Shown here piece after piece: positions 17,897 through 26,451 of a stretch of DNA of 64,000 nt. Position 1 is the stretch's first letter; each line of letters starts with the position of its first letter. The stretch comes from Komagataeibacter sp. FNDCR2 (lineage in GTDB: Bacteria > Pseudomonadota > Alphaproteobacteria > Acetobacterales > Acetobacteraceae): NCBI RefSeq assembly GCF_021295395.1, contig NZ_JAIWOU010000001.1, forward strand, positions 1,865,001-1,929,000. The letters run 5' to 3'. Both the position numbers and the translations under genes were made by a program. Under the pieces are notes generated by a model. It saw nothing but the letters and a program-made list of their open reading frames with translations, made no database searches and was not told the DNA's origin.

Positions 17897-18090
17897 TGCT
17901 GAGCGAATTCAATCTATTCGGTGTCTTCATGGCGCCGATTGTCGTCTATGCTGTCGCCGCCCTGCCCGTCACCATGCTGCTCCGGTCCCTGCTGTGGTGG
18001 TGCGGCATCATGAAATGGTTCTGGCATCTCGCCCTGTTCGAGGTCGCGCTTTACACTTGCGTCCTCTGCCTCATGATCCTGTACATCTGA
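17896..18090 (+). CDS. DUF1656 (AaeX-like) small membrane protein
   Basis: A 64-residue inner-membrane protein of the DUF1656/AaeX family. MLSEFNLFGVFMAPIVVYAVA opens with the family's E(F/I)..fGv..sP pattern, followed by a second hydrophobic segment with paired Trp (LWWCGIMKWFWH) and a C-terminal LFEVALYTCVLCLMILY. These genes nearly always sit next to an HlyD adaptor and a FUSC pump. Here it is followed by the HlyD gene after 28 bases. Function beyond accessory membership of the pump is unknown. Confidence 0.85.
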   Translation: MLSEFNLFGVFMAPIVVYAVAALPVTMLLRSLLWWCGIMKWFWHLALFEVALYTCVLCLMILYI

Positions 18091-18118
18091 CCGCCCCAAG
18101 AAGGTTCGAGAAATCCCC

Positions 18119-19030
18119 ATGCCCCTGCTGCGCACCCTCATCCGTGTGGTCCTGACCCTGGCGGTCGTGACGATGGCCATCGTCATGGGAGTCACCTTAT
18201 GGGACACCTACATGATTGCTCCGTGGACACGTGACGGGCGTGTCCGTGTCTATGTCGTGGACGTGGCGCCCGAAGTCTCGGGAACGGTCGTGCAGCTTCC
18301 CGTGGTGGACAACCAGTTCGTGCACCGGGGCGACCCCCTGTTCGTGCTTGACCCCGTGCGTTTCCGCCTGGCCATCCGCGAGGCGCAGGCCCGCCTTGAC
18401 GGCGCGCTGGAAGACCTGAAGCTCAAGCAGAACGACGCACGCCGCCGCATGGGGCTGGGTGGCATCGTCTCGGCGGAAGAGCAGGAAGTCTTCAACTCGA
18501 ACGTGGCGACGCAGATCGCCTCGGTCGATGCGGCGCGCGCGGCCCTTGACCTGGCCAAGCTGAACCTCCAGCGCTCCATCCTGTATTCCCCGGTCAATGG
18601 CAACATCACCAACCTGAACCTGCGGGTGGGTGATTACGTGACCGAGGGCCATGCCCGCCTGGCCGTGATCGACGCCGATTCCTACTGGGTCAACGGCTAT
18701 TTCGAGGAAACGAAGATGTGGGGCGTGCACGTGGGGGATGAAGCCCGCGTCAAGCTCATGGGGTACAAGGACATCATTCCGGGCCATGTGGTCAGTATCG
18801 CCCGTGGTATCAATGACCAGAACGGCAAGCCCGACGGGCTCGGGCTGCAGGATGTCAGCCCGATCTTTACATGGGTGCGACTGGCGCAGCGTATTCCGGT
18901 GCGCATCCATCTCGACCATGTGCCTGACAGCGTGACACTGGCGGCGGGCATGACCGCCACGATCAGCGTGGGTCCGCAGGCCCGTACCCAACGCGGCCGT
19001 CTGACGACATGGCTGCAAGACCATCTGTAA
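18119..19030 (+). CDS. HlyD/AaeA-family membrane fusion protein
   Basis: A 303-residue periplasmic adaptor of an efflux system. It has one N-terminal membrane helix (LIRVVLTLAVVTMAIVMGVTLW), then a barrel-sandwich hybrid split by a short helical hairpin (VDVAPEVSGTVVQLPVVDNQ on one side, LYSPVNGNITNLNLRVGDYV on the other) and a beta-barrel domain (FEETKMWGVHVGDEARVKLMG). The closest type is AaeA/YibH, which works with DUF1656 and FUSC proteins in export of aromatic acids. It precedes the outer membrane factor by 16 bases. No inner-membrane pump gene is present in this operon. Confidence 0.92.
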   Translation: MPLLRTLIRVVLTLAVVTMAIVMGVTLWDTYMIAPWTRDGRVRVYVVDVAPEVSGTVVQLPVVDNQFVHRGDPLFVLDPVRFRLAIREAQARLDGALEDLKLKQNDARRRMGLGGIVSAEEQEVFNSNVATQIASVDAARAALDLAKLNLQRSILYSPVNGNITNLNLRVGDYVTEGHARLAVIDADSYWVNGYFEETKMWGVHVGDEARVKLMGYKDIIPGHVVSIARGINDQNGKPDGLGLQDVSPIFTWVRLAQRIPVRIHLDHVPDSVTLAAGMTATISVGPQARTQRGRLTTWLQDHL

Positions 19031-19046
19031 GGCGCCGGGCACGATC

Positions 19047-20564
19047 ATGAACATCAATTCAGTTACCCGCAGGACCGGCCTGTTCCTGACTTCGGCCATT
19101 TTCCTGGCCGGCTGCACGGTCGGGCCACGGTACCAGCCGGACCGGATGAAACCCCCGGCCAAGTTCACCGAGGACGATCACGCCGCAACGCCCGAGGAAA
19201 TCGAGGAAACCAACAGGGAACTGAAGCAGTGGTGGCACCTCTTCAAGGATCCTGAACTCGACAAGCTGGTGGATAAGGCCATTGCGGGGAATTACGACCT
19301 GCAGGCGGCCGGGCAGCATATCCTGGCGGAGCGCGCGATCCGCGACGTGCAGGCATCGCAGTGGTATCCGCAACTGGATGCCGACGCGGGCGGCGGTAAC
19401 GTGCGGTATTCGATCAACATCGAAAACTGGCCCATCCGTCCGGGCAACCCGATGAACCACCCGGATGCGAACTACCTGACCTATGGCATGGCCGGTAGCT
19501 GGCAGCTTGATGTCTTCGGCCGCATCCGCCGCAGCGTGGAAGCGCAGAAATACGCGGTCGAGGCGACGATCGAGGATCGCCGCGCCCTGATGGTCATGAT
19601 CCTGTCCGAAGTGGCGAGCGATTACATGATGCTGCGTGACCAGCAGCTACGGCTGGAAATCGCGAACAACAACATCCACGTTGCCCAGGACGCCTATGAC
19701 CTGACCAACCGCCTGTACCTTGAAGGCGTGGGCAACACGATGCAGATCGCGCAGGCCAAGGCGGAACTGGATTCCCAGACTGCGGCGCGTGAACCGCTGA
19801 AGACCCATATCTCCCAGATCACGCATGCGCTTGACGTGTTGATGGGGCAGATGCCCGGCACATCGGAACTGGAACTGAAGGTGGCCAAGCCCCTGCCCAT
19901 CGTGCCGGAATTCCCCGCCAGCCTGCCGTCGATCGTCCTTGCCAACCGTCCCGACATCCGCTCGGCCGAGCGCCAGTACGCCGAGGCCACGGCACGAATC
20001 GGCATGGCGGTGGCGCAGCTTTACCCGAATTTCAGCATCCCCATCAGCTTCAACCCGAACGCCTCCATGATGTCGCAGATGACGGAAGCCGCCACGATGA
20101 GCTGGCAGTTCCTGATGATGGCGTCGCTGCCGCTGATGCATGGCGGCAAGATGACATCGCAGGTGCGCGCGGTGCAGGCCGCCGCCGAAGCCAGCCGCCT
20201 GAACTATCGCCAGACCGTGCTCAGGGGCTTCAAGGAAGTCGAGGACGCAATGGCCGCATGGCATGATGATGAGGAACACACGGAACTGCTGGCCAAGGCG
20301 GCGGAAGACAGCGCACTGGCCAGCGAACGCGCCCGCAAGCTGTATGCGGCCGGCCTTGTCGGCTTTCTGGAAGTGCTGACAACGGAACGCACCACCCTGA
20401 ACGCCCAGAACGCCGAGGCCATGGCGCGGCTGGAGCGGCTACAGGATGCGATCAACCTCTACACCGCCCTTGGCGCGGGATGGCAGGGTATCGCGCTGAC
20501 CAATACGACGCTGCCCATCTCGCTTGAAAAACAGAACGTGCTGGCCCGCGCCTTCCAGCAGTAA
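19047..20564 (+). CDS. NodT-type outer membrane efflux lipoprotein
   Basis: A 505-residue outer-membrane factor (TolC/OprM/NodT type). The signal peptide ends in a lipobox (SAIFLAGCTVGPRY), predicting lipidation at Cys. Two OEP repeats follow, with the family marks QWWHLFKDPELDKLVDKAI, SWQLDVFGRIRRSVEAQK, RPDIRSAERQYAEATARIGMA and the second-repeat FKEVEDAMAAW. It forms the outer-membrane exit channel for the HlyD adaptor upstream and is the last gene of the operon. Downstream bases 20565-20722 hold no gene. Confidence 0.94.
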   Translation: MNINSVTRRTGLFLTSAIFLAGCTVGPRYQPDRMKPPAKFTEDDHAATPEEIEETNRELKQWWHLFKDPELDKLVDKAIAGNYDLQAAGQHILAERAIRDVQASQWYPQLDADAGGGNVRYSINIENWPIRPGNPMNHPDANYLTYGMAGSWQLDVFGRIRRSVEAQKYAVEATIEDRRALMVMILSEVASDYMMLRDQQLRLEIANNNIHVAQDAYDLTNRLYLEGVGNTMQIAQAKAELDSQTAAREPLKTHISQITHALDVLMGQMPGTSELELKVAKPLPIVPEFPASLPSIVLANRPDIRSAERQYAEATARIGMAVAQLYPNFSIPISFNPNASMMSQMTEAATMSWQFLMMASLPLMHGGKMTSQVRAVQAAAEASRLNYRQTVLRGFKEVEDAMAAWHDDEEHTELLAKAAEDSALASERARKLYAAGLVGFLEVLTTERTTLNAQNAEAMARLERLQDAINLYTALGAGWQGIALTNTTLPISLEKQNVLARAFQQ

Positions 20565-20722
20565 GACGCTGTTTGAAAATAACTGACTGATAAGAAAAAA
20601 CAAAAACCTCCAAGTACCGCCTTTTTTCACTCCCCTTTCCTGACCGGCCTGCCGCAAACCGGCGGGTTGGCCGGGGGCGGCAATTCACAGCCGCGCATTT
20701 TCAATAAAATCACGACCGCCAA

Positions 20723-20750
20723 TTGTTCTGCGCCCCACATGTGCTAAACA
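20723..20750 (+). promoter_or_regulatory. Possible promoter of tRNA-Leu
   Basis: TTGTTC (20723-20728) and TAAACA (20745-20750) are separated by 16 bases, about 12 bases before the mature tRNA 5' end. This is a plausible but imperfect sigma70-type promoter. It is supported only by position and partial match. Confidence 0.35.
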
Positions 20751-20761
20751 GGGCGCGTTAC

Positions 20762-20849
20762 GCGAGCTTGGCGGAATGGTAGACGCACGAGACTTAAAAT
20801 CTTGCGCCCGCAACAGGGCGTGCGGGTTCGAGTCCCGCAGCTCGCACCA
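20762..20849 (+). tRNA. tRNA-Leu (UAA)
   Basis: An 88-base tRNA with CCA encoded. The acceptor stem GCGAGCT pairs with AGCTCGC (20839-20845), with discriminator A 20846 and CCA 20847-20849. The anticodon stem CGAGA/TCTTG encloses the loop CTTAAAA, giving anticodon UAA (Leu). A long variable arm (class II, as leucine tRNAs require) and the T loop GGTTCGAGTCC follow. It lies immediately upstream of the AT-richer block at 21.2-29.5 kb, a typical neighbour of acquired DNA. Confidence 0.96.
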
Positions 20850-21211
20850 ACAATCCATTGAAATTTATGGTAATTCCCCGGATGCGGGGCAACAGGGCCA
20901 TTTCCCATTCGCCACTGTGGAATGGGAACAGACATGTGCCGCAGTCCCTGCGTGCGGCAATGCCGCACGACATTCAGGGCAGGCTTCCGTTTCACTTTAC
21001 AAAAAACCATCGGGAAAGATTTGAAATCCACGGAAGGGGCGCCAGACCTTCCCCCGTGGTTGACACCGTCAGCCATAAAGCCATACTGCAAGCATCAGGG
21101 GGAGTTTGGGATGGTTGACTTCTAGAATAGCTTCCGAATTCAGGCACGTACTTGGCAGTGGGACCAGCAGACGTCTCTTTTTGGCACAATATTCACGAAA
21201 GAGAATTACTC
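20850..21211. other. Intergenic stretch after tRNA-Leu with three hairpins
   Basis: No gene is supported here. Three short perfect inverted repeats follow one another: CCCCG/CGGGG (20876-20889), TTCCCATTC/GAATGGGAA (20902-20928) and CGTGCGGCA/TGCCGCACG (20951-20969). None is followed by a T run. They may process or terminate the tRNA transcript. The second half (to 21211) must contain the promoter of the DegT gene; TTGACT at 21115 is a possible -35 element, but no convincing -10 was found. Confidence 0.6.
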
Positions 21212-22411
21212 TTGGCCACTCAGCCCATTGACCTCAAGGATGACAGTTCGGCATTCCAGGCGTCCAGTACGACCATTCGCAGTCTTGCCCCACACCGCCC
21301 CGATCATATTGATATTCCTGTGGCACTGCCCCGGTTGCCCACGACGGATTGCATAACACCGTACCTGCGCCAGATCGACCAGAACCGTTGGTACACCAAT
21401 CAGGGGCCCCTGTGCGATGCCCTGCAGGACCGGCTGGGCCAGTTCTGGGGGGTGGGATATGAGCGGGTCGCACTTGTAACCAACGCAACCACCGGGCTGA
21501 GCCTTGCCCTTCGGGCGCATGGCATTCCGGCCGGTACACGTTGCCTTATGCCATCATGGACATTTACAGCCAGTGCGGCCGCTGTCGTGGGCGCGAACCT
21601 GCGGCCGCATTTTGTCGATGTCTGCCCTGCCACATGGTGCCCTGATCCAGCCCGGATTGAACATCTGGCCAAAGCCGATGATGTAGGGGCCATTTTCATC
21701 GTCGCTCCGTTTGGCGCGCCCCTTGACCTTGACCTGTGGGACGGCATAGCCGAACGCACGGGCCGCCCGGTCATTATTGATGCCGCGGCCGCCTTCGACA
21801 CCCTGCGCGACCATGGACCCATGCGCCCCCGACGCAGCACAATTGTGGTCAGCTTGCATGCCACCAAGGTTTTTGGCCTTGGCGAAGGCGGTGCGGTGCT
21901 GACACATGACCCTGCCCTGGCCGAACATGTGCGTACACTGGCCCGTTTTGGATTTGCGGGCAGCCGATCAGCCCAATACCCGGCCATGAACGCCAAAATT
22001 TCCGAATACACGGCCGCAGTTGGACTGGCGGGGCTGGATTACTGGGAACCGATGCGCGCCCGGTGGCGCAATGTCACGGAACTCTACCGCAGGGCCCTAC
22101 CCTCCAGCGTGATACTTCCGCCGGATTTCGGCAATAACTGGGTGTCGGCCACATTGACCGCCATCTGCCCCACGGATGCCGGACCCGTAACCGGATACCT
22201 CGCCGCGCATGGTGTGCAGACGGTTTCATGGTGGGGAACAGGCTGTCATACCCAGCCGGCATATGCGCACTGTACCCGTGATCCCCTGCCTGTTACCGAA
22301 GACTATGGTCGGTGCTCTGTCGGGTTGCCGTTCTGGCAGGATTTAAGCGCCGAGCAGATTACCTATGTATGCGACCTTCTTAACAAAGCACTGAAGCTGG
22401 GAAATACATGA
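21212..22411 (+). CDS. DegT/DnrJ/EryC1 family sugar aminotransferase
   Basis: A ~399-residue PLP-dependent aminotransferase of the DegT/DnrJ/EryC1 family, which aminates nucleotide-linked keto-deoxysugars. The PLP lysine is in VVSLHATKVFGLGEGGAVL; IIDAAAAF holds the Asp that contacts the PLP ring nitrogen; the N-terminal part has the usual YTNQGPLCDALQDRLGQFWG and the substrate-side NATTGLSLALRAHG. The start is uncertain: I chose TTG 21212, preceded by AAAGAGA, but the frame opens at TTG 21152. It leads the sugar cluster and, with RfbA/RfbB, could make a dTDP-amino-dideoxyhexose. The C-3 or C-4 position of amination cannot be told. Confidence 0.88.
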   Translation: MATQPIDLKDDSSAFQASSTTIRSLAPHRPDHIDIPVALPRLPTTDCITPYLRQIDQNRWYTNQGPLCDALQDRLGQFWGVGYERVALVTNATTGLSLALRAHGIPAGTRCLMPSWTFTASAAAVVGANLRPHFVDVCPATWCPDPARIEHLAKADDVGAIFIVAPFGAPLDLDLWDGIAERTGRPVIIDAAAAFDTLRDHGPMRPRRSTIVVSLHATKVFGLGEGGAVLTHDPALAEHVRTLARFGFAGSRSAQYPAMNAKISEYTAAVGLAGLDYWEPMRARWRNVTELYRRALPSSVILPPDFGNNWVSATLTAICPTDAGPVTGYLAAHGVQTVSWWGTGCHTQPAYAHCTRDPLPVTEDYGRCSVGLPFWQDLSAEQITYVCDLLNKALKLGNT

Positions 22412-22469
22412 TTTCCTGAAATCTGTTTTTGCCTGACCTGACACTATTTTCTACACGGATCTTTCAAGC

Positions 22470-23681
22470 ATGTCTTCTCCCCGCAATATCGTCGCATTTG
22501 TAGGTGAAAACGAAAACAATATTCTCCGCCAGTTCAGTCATGATTTCATGTCCTTTCTCGACCCTTCCAAGTTCAGGGGGCATGTGGTCAACCTGCGGGG
22601 TCCGAACTGGAGTGATCAGCTTAACGGCCTGATAAACGAGGGTATTGCCTTGGGGTGGTCCCAGGCCGGCATTGGGGCCTCTCTGGAAATCAATAACGAA
22701 ATTCTATGGGATACGCTGAAAGTCCCGTTTGTTTCCGTTATGGCGGACTCACCGTGCTGGTGCGTGCGGAACCACTTCATCCGCTCACGTTATGTCGCCA
22801 ATGCTTATGTATTTCCCGAGTGGCTGAACGTGCAGAACCGCTTTGTACGCTCTCCCCAGCTTTCCACACTTATCGAGCATCTTGGCATTATCCCCAACCT
22901 GAAGCGGGACGCCATCGCGTGGCGCGACCGGCCGCAGCGCATGGTGTTTGTCAAGACTGGCGGCAACCCGGAACTGCGCCGCGAAAACTGGCGGCACCTG
23001 CCCCCCCGCTGGCGCGCCATACTGGAAGACGCCAGCAGCACCGCCATAAAGCAGCCAACAGGCGATATTACGGACACCTATGTCAGCGCCTGCGCCAGCC
23101 ACCATCTTTCATCCGAGCACAGGCTCGATATTTTTTATAGCCTGATGTATGAACTTGACCTGTATGTGCGTGAATATCGCATGAATACCGTGGTCAGGGC
23201 GCTGCTGGACCTGCCGGTGGACATTTACGGGCGTGGCTGGGACCATCTGGCCTCTCTGGCCACAAAGGCACGGTTCCATCCTGCTTTTGACGCAACCCTT
23301 CTTTCCAGCGTTTACGCTGGCACGCAGTTCCTGCTGAATACAACGCCCAATTTTGCCTCCAACATTCATGAACGTGTCGGACAGGGGCTGGATTCACGTT
23401 GTGTAGTCGTGTCCGACCAGAACAGGTTTTCCAGGGAGAATCTGTCGCATATCCCAACTTTTTACGGCTTTGACAGCACGGATCCAGCCCTGAAGGACCA
23501 GTTGCATTCCCTGTATTATACCCAGAAAGATTATACAGAAGAAACGCAGATCGGTGTTGATTACATTGCCAGGAACTTTGACTGCTCGAGATTCATGCAA
23601 TCTTTGCTTGATATAGCGCATGAGATCCAGATATCCGCCCAGTTTGCGTCTGTATTTCCGCCAGCACTGCTGTACAGTTGA
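22470..23681 (+). CDS. CgeB-like (GT4-type) glycosyltransferase
   Basis: A 403-residue protein with the layout of CgeB/YkvP-type glycosyltransferases (two Rossmann-like halves). The C-terminal half contains LLNTTPNFASNIHERVGQGLDSRCVVVSD, matching the family pattern N.tp....l..RvfEalaaGg..vsd, followed by FYGFDSTDPALKDQLHSL. The N-terminal half is divergent (VAFVGENENNILRQFSHDFMSFL). Base composition is AT-richer than the window average. It presumably transfers the sugar made by this cluster, but acceptor and sugar are unknown. No membrane segment is evident. Confidence 0.7.
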   Translation: MSSPRNIVAFVGENENNILRQFSHDFMSFLDPSKFRGHVVNLRGPNWSDQLNGLINEGIALGWSQAGIGASLEINNEILWDTLKVPFVSVMADSPCWCVRNHFIRSRYVANAYVFPEWLNVQNRFVRSPQLSTLIEHLGIIPNLKRDAIAWRDRPQRMVFVKTGGNPELRRENWRHLPPRWRAILEDASSTAIKQPTGDITDTYVSACASHHLSSEHRLDIFYSLMYELDLYVREYRMNTVVRALLDLPVDIYGRGWDHLASLATKARFHPAFDATLLSSVYAGTQFLLNTTPNFASNIHERVGQGLDSRCVVVSDQNRFSRENLSHIPTFYGFDSTDPALKDQLHSLYYTQKDYTEETQIGVDYIARNFDCSRFMQSLLDIAHEIQISAQFASVFPPALLYS

Positions 23682-23740
23682 ACCAGCGCGTCCAATGTGC
23701 CTTTGTCCTTGTATCGAACCTGGGCAGGAAAAAGGAACGG

Positions 23741-23770
23741 TTGACAATATCAAGAATTATTCAATAATAT
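23741..23770 (+). promoter_or_regulatory. Sigma70-type promoter before the ACP-KAS III genes
   Basis: A perfect -35 TTGACA (23741-23746) and a -10 TAATAT (23765-23770) with an 18-base spacer stand 47 bases before the ACP start, in a conspicuously AT-rich 135-base gap. An overlapping TATAAT at 23768 would give a 21-base spacer and is less likely. This suggests that the ACP-to-rfbA genes form their own transcript. Confidence 0.65.
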
Positions 23771-23816
23771 AATTCCATCTTTTTACAAATAACAACGCAC
23801 CCCGAGATTAAATATT

Positions 23817-24041
23817 ATGCAAAACCTATACGAAGGCCTTGCCGAAATTCTGGAAGTTCCCGTTGAACAGATCACGCCAGAATTCAGTCTTGCCGGGCAT
23901 GAGTGGGATTCAATGGCGATCATTTCCTGTGTTGCCCTGATTGATGAAGTCTCCGGTCATATTGTATCCGGCTCGGAACTGGCGAAATGCACATCCGTAG
24001 CCGACATTCAAAAACTTGTCCCCTCGCTAAGGGCAGAATAA
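23817..24041 (+). CDS. Dedicated acyl carrier protein
   Basis: A 74-residue acyl carrier protein. The phosphopantetheine site is Ser32 in HEWDSMAIIS (family DSL/DSM), in a four-helix layout starting LYEGLAEILEVPVEQITPEF. It is not the housekeeping AcpP, being AT-richer, less acidic and placed directly before a KAS III and an SDR reductase. This suggests that it carries a small beta-keto or beta-hydroxyacyl group made by those enzymes for transfer to a sugar. It has its own likely promoter 47 bases upstream. Confidence 0.9.
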   Translation: MQNLYEGLAEILEVPVEQITPEFSLAGHEWDSMAIISCVALIDEVSGHIVSGSELAKCTSVADIQKLVPSLRAE

Positions 24042-24053
24042 AGGCTTTCCGTC

Positions 24054-25073
24054 ATGTCGAAATGTTCCGTCAAAGGTGTGGCGCCCCGAGGTATTGTCTG
24101 CGCCCTCCCTGCAAACCGTGTGGAGAATGACTATTTCGCGGGACGTTTTGATGAAAAAACCATTAAGGATGTTACAGCACTAACCGGTGTATCCACCCGC
24201 TACGTGGCAGCACCCGACCAGACGGCGGGCGACCTGTGCCTTGCCGCAGCCGAGCGCCTTCTGGAAGACCTGCAATGGCCACGTGAAAGCGTGGATGCGT
24301 TGATTTTCGTCTCCCAGACCCCAGACCAGCGTATGCCTGCGACAGCCTGCATTCTGCACGGGCGGCTTGGCCTGTCCAAGAACTGTCAGGCATTCGACGT
24401 GGGGCTGGGATGCTCGGGCTACGTTTATGGGACGTGGCTGGTTGCGGCCCTTATGGCTGCTGGCGTGCGCCGTGTCCTGCTGCTGGCGGGAGATACCAGC
24501 AGCCGCATGATCAACCCGGACGACCGAAGCACGGCCATGCTGTTTGGCGATGCCGGGTCCGCCACGGCCTTTGAACATGACCCCGACGCCGCGCCAGCAT
24601 ATTTTGACCTTGGGACAGATGGCAGCGGCGCCAACTTCCTGACTGTCCCCGGTGGTGGCTTCCGCCCTTCTGATAAACAGGATCCCAAGGCTGATACGCT
24701 GCATATGGACGGTAGTGCCGTTTTCGGCTTTACGATCAGCACCGTACCCAAACTGATCAAGGCCATACTGGTGCAGGCCGATCTCACGAAAGACAATACT
24801 GATCTGTTTGCCCTCCATCAGGCCAACCGCTTCATCCTTCAGCATATTGGCAAAAAGCTTGGTCTTTCCGCAGAGCAGCTTCCGATCAATATTGATAAGT
24901 TCGGCAATACCAGTTCCGCTTCCATTCCGTTGCTGATCTGCACGGACATGGCCAAACGGATAACAGCACAACCCATGACCGTGCTCATGGCCGGATTTGG
25001 TGTAGGTCTGTCCTGGGGGGCTGCCATATTCAAAGATGTCCAGTTGCAATGCGCGTCGGTAATAGAAATATGA
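24054..25073 (+). CDS. 3-oxoacyl-ACP synthase III-like condensing enzyme
   Basis: A 339-residue thiolase-fold enzyme of the KAS III (FabH-like) family. The catalytic triad is complete: Cys120 in DVGLGCSGYVYG, His255 in LFALHQANRF, and Asn285 in DKFGNTSSASIP. It would condense an acyl-CoA with malonyl-ACP. It sits 12 bases after the ACP gene and overlaps the SDR gene by four bases (ATGA), so all three are likely coexpressed. A second FabH embedded in sugar genes points to making a short beta-ketoacyl-ACP for a special purpose, not general fatty acid synthesis. That role is inferred. Confidence 0.9.
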   Translation: MSKCSVKGVAPRGIVCALPANRVENDYFAGRFDEKTIKDVTALTGVSTRYVAAPDQTAGDLCLAAAERLLEDLQWPRESVDALIFVSQTPDQRMPATACILHGRLGLSKNCQAFDVGLGCSGYVYGTWLVAALMAAGVRRVLLLAGDTSSRMINPDDRSTAMLFGDAGSATAFEHDPDAAPAYFDLGTDGSGANFLTVPGGGFRPSDKQDPKADTLHMDGSAVFGFTISTVPKLIKAILVQADLTKDNTDLFALHQANRFILQHIGKKLGLSAEQLPINIDKFGNTSSASIPLLICTDMAKRITAQPMTVLMAGFGVGLSWGAAIFKDVQLQCASVIEI

Positions 25074-25825
25074 TTTTTACGTCCTCGGCGCTTGAGGGAC
25101 GCACCATTCTGGTTACCGGTGCGTCCTCCGGACTGGGGCGGGCAACCGCACACCTGATTGCCCAATGCGGTGGGCGGGTTATTGCAACCGGACGCAACGG
25201 GGAACGGCTGGCCGACACGCTTGCGGCCCTGCCCGGCTCCGGGCACACCATGATTGTCGCAGCGCTGGAAACGGCCGAAGGCACAACGGACCTTGTTGTA
25301 AAAGCCGCCAGGAATGCCAACGGGCTTGATGGCGTATTCCACTCCGCCGGTCTCGAACTCAGCCGCCCGGCCCGGCTTGTAAAACAGAAACAGATCGACG
25401 CTGTTTTCAATGCGGCCCTTTTTGGCGCGATCGGCATTGCGGCCGCAGCAGGCAAGCGCGATGTATTTCACGCTGGCAGTTCCATCGTTTTCATGTCCTC
25501 TGCGGCGGCGCATCGCGGCCAGCAGGGGCTAAGTACCTATTCCGCCGCCAAAGCCGGCATCGAGGGGCTGACCCGCTCCCTTGCGTGGGAGCTGCGTTCC
25601 ATCCGGGTCAATGCCATTGCGGCTGGCGGTGTAGAGACCGAAATGCATCACCGGCTGTTAAACGGTCTTTCCGAACATTCGATATCCGATTATGAACGCG
25701 CACATGCACTGGGTTTTGGCAAGCCGGAGGATGTAGCCTCAGCCGCCCTGTTCCTGCTTTCTCCCGCAGCGGCATGGGTTACTGGAGCCGTCTGGGCCGT
25801 GGATGGCGGCTACACAGCGGGATAA
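25070..25825 (+). CDS. FabG-like short-chain dehydrogenase/reductase
   Basis: A 251-residue classical SDR. The NAD(P) motif TGASSGLG starts near residue 17, the catalytic Ser lies in VFMSSAAAH, and the YSAAKAG motif holds the Tyr and Lys; the C-terminus ends VDGGYTAG, as in FabG proteins. The most likely role is reduction of the beta-ketoacyl group on the neighbouring ACP to the beta-hydroxyacyl form. The start ATG 25070 overlaps the KAS III stop; an in-frame start at 25049 would overlap that gene further. The next gene begins five bases after its stop. Confidence 0.9.
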   Translation: MIFTSSALEGRTILVTGASSGLGRATAHLIAQCGGRVIATGRNGERLADTLAALPGSGHTMIVAALETAEGTTDLVVKAARNANGLDGVFHSAGLELSRPARLVKQKQIDAVFNAALFGAIGIAAAAGKRDVFHAGSSIVFMSSAAAHRGQQGLSTYSAAKAGIEGLTRSLAWELRSIRVNAIAAGGVETEMHHRLLNGLSEHSISDYERAHALGFGKPEDVASAALFLLSPAAAWVTGAVWAVDGGYTAG

Positions 25826-25830
25826 CGGAC

Positions 25831-26451
25831 ATGACGGAGTATATTCTTGTTGGCGGGGGCGGTTTTGCGCGGGAACTGTACGACTGGTTTACCCCATCAC
25901 TGACCGCCTCGGGCAGCCGTTTTATCGGGTATCTGGATGATGGCTCCGCCCCTATGCAGGCCTATGGGCATACGCTCCCGCAGCTAGGCCGCATTGTTGA
26001 TTACAGGCCCAACCCCGCCCACCGTCTGGTCATGGCAGTCGGGTCGCCCGCAGGCAAACAGAAAATTACAGGCATACTGGGCACACAGCAGTTTGCATCG
26101 CTCATTCACCCCACCGCATGGGTTTCTGCCTCTGCCTGCATCGAGACGGGAGCTGTCATCGGGGTTTTTGCTGATATTTCAGCCAATGCAACTGTACGGC
26201 AATTTGCGACAGTCAATGGCTATAGCAGTGTTGGCCATGACGCGGAGCTGGGTCCCTATGCCACACTGTCCGGTTACGTGGATCTTACAGGAAACAGCAA
26301 GGTTGGCACGGCCTCCTTTATCGGTTCCGGCGCCCGCCTGCTGCCTCATGTACATGTGGGAGAGCGCTGCACCGTGGGGGCAGGTTCCATAGTAGTGCGT
26401 TCCACCCAGAATGACGTGACCATGTATGCTCCTCCAGCCCGCAGGTTGTGA
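25831..26451 (+). CDS. Left-handed beta-helix sugar acyltransferase (PglD/NeuD-like)
   Basis: A 206-residue protein of the PglD/NeuD sugar O- or N-acyltransferase family. The N-terminal Rossmann-like domain (EYILVGGGGFARELYDWF) binds the nucleotide sugar. The C-terminal hexapeptide repeats form the left-handed beta-helix (IETGAVIGVFADISANATV, then SVGHDAELGPYATLSGYVDL). PglD enzymes acetylate amino groups of UDP-4-amino sugars from acetyl-CoA. In this operon, with its own ACP, KAS III and reductase, the donor may be a beta-hydroxyacyl thioester. That is inference. It begins five bases after the SDR stop and overlaps the Rieske gene. Confidence 0.87.
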   Translation: MTEYILVGGGGFARELYDWFTPSLTASGSRFIGYLDDGSAPMQAYGHTLPQLGRIVDYRPNPAHRLVMAVGSPAGKQKITGILGTQQFASLIHPTAWVSASACIETGAVIGVFADISANATVRQFATVNGYSSVGHDAELGPYATLSGYVDLTGNSKVGTASFIGSGARLLPHVHVGERCTVGAGSIVVRSTQNDVTMYAPPARRL

